Source: an uncultured Caryophanales bacterium
GTDB lineage: Bacteria > Bacillota_I > Bacilli_A > RFN20 > CAG-826
Length of the DNA: 16,761 bases
Direction: 5' to 3'
Assembly: GCA_946183335.1 (NCBI GenBank)
Contig: CAMGZN010000013.1
Span: forward strand, 1-16,761
Shown: positions 15,046-16,761 of the stretch, piece after piece
How the letters are laid out: the number at the start of each line of letters is the position of its first letter
Position numbering within the stretch: position 1 is the first letter of the stretch
Notes under the pieces: model-generated
The model's database searches: none
What the model saw: only the letters and a program-made list of their open reading frames with translations
What the model was told of the DNA's origin: nothing
Program-made: the position numbers and the translations under genes

Positions 15046-16209
15046 CTACATACCGCAAATCGATCTTGTTGTTTCGTTTGTGGCTCCCCATATCTTACAT
15101 GCGTATTCTGGGTGATCAATAAATGGGTTTCTGTTTCCTTGAAGATATTCTGCTCCTGAGTTTCTTCGTTGTTCTCTATCAAGAACAGGGTATTGAAGAT
15201 TCCATTTGAGCATATCAGAGAGTTTTCCCATAAGATTGTCTCTGTTACTGTTACTTGTCTGATGATATTCGGATTCAATTAGTGACAATTTTGATTCAGC
15301 AACAACACAGTAGAAAATTATTCTTGCAGAATCTCCTCTATATGTTTCGTCACCAAAATCTTCCTCAGCAGGATCCCATCCATAAGTTCCATCGCACTTT
15401 CCCTCAACATAAAAGGAATTTCCTCTTGATCCGTTCTCTTCAGGAATTGTTGGGCGCGGCATATGAATATCGTCTTCAACAAGGTTTCCGCCATGACTCT
15501 TAGGCCAAACGTGTTCTCGATTAAACGATGTCATTGTGTTTCCACTGTAAAATGACACTATTTTTGTGCCGTAAGGTTGCCCATTTTGATCATATTGAAC
15601 TGTTGATGGATCATAATCTGTATACTTGAAAGCTTTTGTTGATGTGGTTCCCATTCCATCATAAGTGACTTCTGTATGTTTCTTAGTTTTGTTTAAACTT
15701 TGAAGGGCTTTTAATAAATCATTGCCTTCTAAGGAATTCGAAATTGAAGCATAGTATGTATTGTCGATTGGTGTTGTGCCAGATGAACTAGATGGCGGCA
15801 CCTCCGAAGAACTACTAGATGGAGGAGTAACCGAGATAGAAGGAGGTTCTTGGGATGATGAAGGTAGAACGACGGATGATGGCTGTTCACTACTAGATGA
15901 ACTTGGTTGTGCTGAAGTAGAAACAGGTGGTTGAGCCGTCGTTACAGTTGAAGAACTTGCTTCAGAAGTTGGTGTGCTTGCAGATGAAACAGGCACAGAA
16001 CTTGTTCCTTCTATAGTTCCTTCGCTTGTAGATTCTTTTGATGTCGGATTTTTGCTTGTAGGATTAGTTGTTGTTTTTGAAGACACCAAAGATTCGGAAC
16101 TATCCGGTATCGATGAGTGTCTCTTGACTTTCTTCTTGGAGGTAGTCGTACAACCGCTGATTGTTAAGGCAACAAGCGCAATTAAAAGACCCAATTCATT
16201 TCTTTTCAT
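15046..16209 (-). CDS. Secreted lipoprotein endonuclease I family nuclease
   Basis: 387 residues. A lipoprotein signal peptide ends in the lipobox TISGC with Cys20 as the lipid-modified residue. A linker of about 125 residues (21-147) is almost all Ser, Thr, Pro, Glu and Val. The nuclease domain then runs to the end: FNREHVWPKSHGG (229-241, His233 the likely general base), DIHMPRP (247-253), YRGDSARIIFY (290-300), WNLQYPV (336-342) and QGNRNPFIDHPEYA (357-370, Asn359 and Asn361 near the metal site). Endonuclease I family enzymes cut DNA, and some RNA, without much sequence preference. The expected role is a surface-tethered nuclease for nucleotide scavenging or degrading extracellular DNA; this is inferred. 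It is first in a unit with metG and its ATG directly follows a promoter. Confidence 0.9.
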   Translation of the reverse strand: MKRNELGLLIALVALTISGCTTTSKKKVKRHSSIPDSSESLVSSKTTTNPTSKNPTSKESTSEGTIEGTSSVPVSSASTPTSEASSSTVTTAQPPVSTSAQPSSSSSEQPSSVVLPSSSQEPPSISVTPPSSSSSEVPPSSSSGTTPIDNTYYASISNSLEGNDLLKALQSLNKTKKHTEVTYDGMGTTSTKAFKYTDYDPSTVQYDQNGQPYGTKIVSFYSGNTMTSFNREHVWPKSHGGNLVEDDIHMPRPTIPEENGSRGNSFYVEGKCDGTYGWDPAEEDFGDETYRGDSARIIFYCVVAESKLSLIESEYHQTSNSNRDNLMGKLSDMLKWNLQYPVLDREQRRNSGAEYLQGNRNPFIDHPEYACKIWGATNETTRSICGM

Positions 16210-16215
16210 ATTTCA

Positions 16216-16244
16216 ATTATATACTTTACTTTTTATTTTATAAA
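16216..16244 (-). promoter_or_regulatory. Predicted promoter of the lipoprotein nuclease, leaderless
   Basis: Reading leftward: TTTATA (16244-16239), a 17-base spacer, then consensus TATAAT (16221-16216). Six bases (TGAAAT) then precede the ATG at 16209, so transcription would start at the A of ATG. No Shine-Dalgarno is present. This is the best-formed of the four leaderless promoters. Confidence 0.65.
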
Positions 16245-16274
16245 CTCTCACTTATAAATAGATTATTGATGAAT

Positions 16275-16297
16275 AAAAAAACCGTCGTTTTGACGGT
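16275..16297 (-). terminator. Intrinsic terminator of rpmE
   Basis: On the minus strand ACCGTC (16297-16292) and GACGGT (16286-16281) form a perfect 6-bp stem around a 5-base loop, followed by TTTTTT or more. It lies 16 bases after the rpmE stop and upstream of the nuclease promoter, separating the two units. Confidence 0.9.
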
Positions 16298-16313
16298 CAT
16301 TTAATTTTAAATT

Positions 16314-16517
16314 TTACTTAATGCCGTATTTCTTATTGAAACGATCAACACGGCCATCGGCAGCAACGAAGCGTTGTTTGCCAGTGTAGAATGGGTGACA
16401 ATTGGCACAGGTATCAACCTTAATGTCTTTTCTTGTGCTGTGGGTTTTGAATTTGCTACCACAGGAGATGCATGTCACTTCTACTTCGTAAACTTGTGGG
16501 TGAATGTCTTTTTTCAT
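16314..16517 (-). CDS. rpmE: 50S ribosomal protein L31, zinc-binding type
   Basis: 67 residues, with the standard bacterial start MKKDIHP. L31 bridges the large subunit to the small-subunit head. Two zinc-binding pairs are intact, Cys16/Cys19 (CISC) and Cys37/Cys40 (CANC), so this is the zinc-containing paralog rather than the cysteine-free form many bacteria use under zinc limitation. HPFYTGKQRFV is the conserved core. GAAGGAG (16528-16534) lies 10 bases before the ATG. Single-gene unit with its own promoter, hairpin leader and terminator. Confidence 0.97.
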   Translation of the reverse strand: MKKDIHPQVYEVEVTCISCGSKFKTHSTRKDIKVDTCANCHPFYTGKQRFVAADGRVDRFNKKYGIK

Positions 16518-16536
16518 AAATCTTTAACTCCTTCTG

Positions 16537-16562
16537 CCTTAGGGCTCATGTGGCTCCTAAAG
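16537..16562 (-). ncRNA. Hairpin in the rpmE 5' leader, candidate L31 ribosomal leader
   Basis: On the minus strand CTTTAGG (16562-16556) pairs with CCTAAGG (16543-16537), including one G-U pair, with an inner GC/GC step after a bulged A. The hairpin lies 2 bases before the Shine-Dalgarno, in a leader of about 53 bases. Structured L31 leaders have been reported in several bacterial groups as autoregulatory sites; whether this one matches a known family needs a covariance search. Confidence 0.45.
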
Positions 16563-16576
16563 AAAGTTGCTCGTTA

Positions 16577-16605
16577 ATAATAACAATGCGAAAAGTTAAA
16601 ATCAA
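16577..16605 (-). promoter_or_regulatory. Predicted rpmE promoter
   Basis: Reading leftward: TTGATT (16605-16600), a 17-base spacer, and TATTAT (16582-16577) preceded by TG as an extended -10. The start point would fall near 16570, giving a leader of about 53 bases with the hairpin and ribosome site. Confidence 0.7.
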
Positions 16606-16652
16606 CAAATAAAAAGAATAATTCTTTTCTTTTCTAAATAAGTCTAGGTCAA

Positions 16653-16672
16653 TATAATTGTGATTACGGAGG
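16653..16672 (+). promoter_or_regulatory. -10 box and ribosome site of the tldD-like gene
   Basis: Consensus TATAAT at 16653-16658 and GGAGG at 16668-16672, 8 bases before the ATG at 16681. The -35 is weak. The leader is short, about 15-20 bases, but contains a full Shine-Dalgarno, unlike the leaderless units in this window. Confidence 0.6.
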
Positions 16673-16680
16673 TAAAATCA

Positions 16681-16761
16681 TGCCTAGTAAATCAGCTTAT
16701 TTAAGTATATTAAATACTGCTTTATCCACTGGTGGAGACTATGCAGAAATCTATATCGAAG
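16681..16761 (+). CDS. TldD/PmbA-family protein, N-terminal end (partial)
   Basis: Only the first 27 codons are present; the frame is open at the right edge. After MPSKS comes a helix ending in GGDYAEIYIE, which resembles the start of TldD/PmbA proteins, where an N-terminal helix is followed by G-A-D-Y/F-A-(E/D)-I/V-Y. These are zinc-metalloprotease-related proteins that act in pairs and mature or degrade peptides. No catalytic motif is in the window, so the call is tentative. GGAGG upstream supports the start. Confidence 0.55.

Noticed and set aside
15770..16090. Ser/Thr/Pro-coding stretch as a tandem repeat or phase-variable tract
   Set aside because: The codons are irregular, with no exact repeat unit or homopolymer that would allow slippage; it is low-complexity protein sequence only.
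1..16761. TGA read as tryptophan (Mycoplasma code)
   Set aside because: All recognisable proteins are full length with TGG for Trp and need no TGA readthrough.

Overview
The window is a low-GC Bacilli-type (Firmicutes) chromosome segment. It combines a near-origin Bacillus gene order (dnaX-ybaB-recR, tmk-holB-ricT-rsmI, metG) with a compact, Mollicutes-like layout: few intergenic bases, overlapping genes and no sporulation genes. The standard code applies, since Trp is TGG and no TGA is read as sense. The exact lineage cannot be fixed from sequence alone. I see no CRISPR array, tRNA, rRNA, insertion sequence or phage gene.

Positions 1-4450 hold a rightward housekeeping operon: the end of dnaX, ybaB, recR, tmk, holB, ricT and rsmI, closed by a hairpin terminator shared with the convergent yfhO. 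Positions 4433-7597 hold a leftward 1054-residue YfhO-family membrane protein.

Positions 7629-12107 hold a leftward operon of three overlapping genes. The first is the most striking object here: one 875-residue polypeptide joining a complete PLP-dependent arginine decarboxylase to a complete agmatine deiminase. It is followed by N-carbamoylputrescine amidase (aguB). Together they would convert arginine to agmatine, then N-carbamoylputrescine, then putrescine, with only two polypeptides for three steps. An RluA-type pseudouridine synthase ends the operon. Divergent from it (12270-13433) is a DUF3810-type membrane-anchored predicted zinc peptidase.

Positions 13440-16244 hold a leftward pair, a secreted lipoprotein endonuclease I followed by metG. 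Next come rpmE (ribosomal protein L31), with its own promoter and a hairpin-containing leader, and, divergently, the first 27 codons of a gene that looks like a TldD/PmbA-family protease.

Three secondary themes stand out. Four transcription units (yfhO, the decarboxylase-deiminase fusion, the DUF3810 gene and the endonuclease) have a -10-like box only 6-9 bases before the start codon and no Shine-Dalgarno sequence, so their mRNAs are predicted to be leaderless or nearly so; operon-internal genes, rpmE and the tldD-like gene mostly have good Shine-Dalgarno sites. Terminators are folded into the ends of convergent coding regions. All 15 visible stop codons are TAA or TAG.
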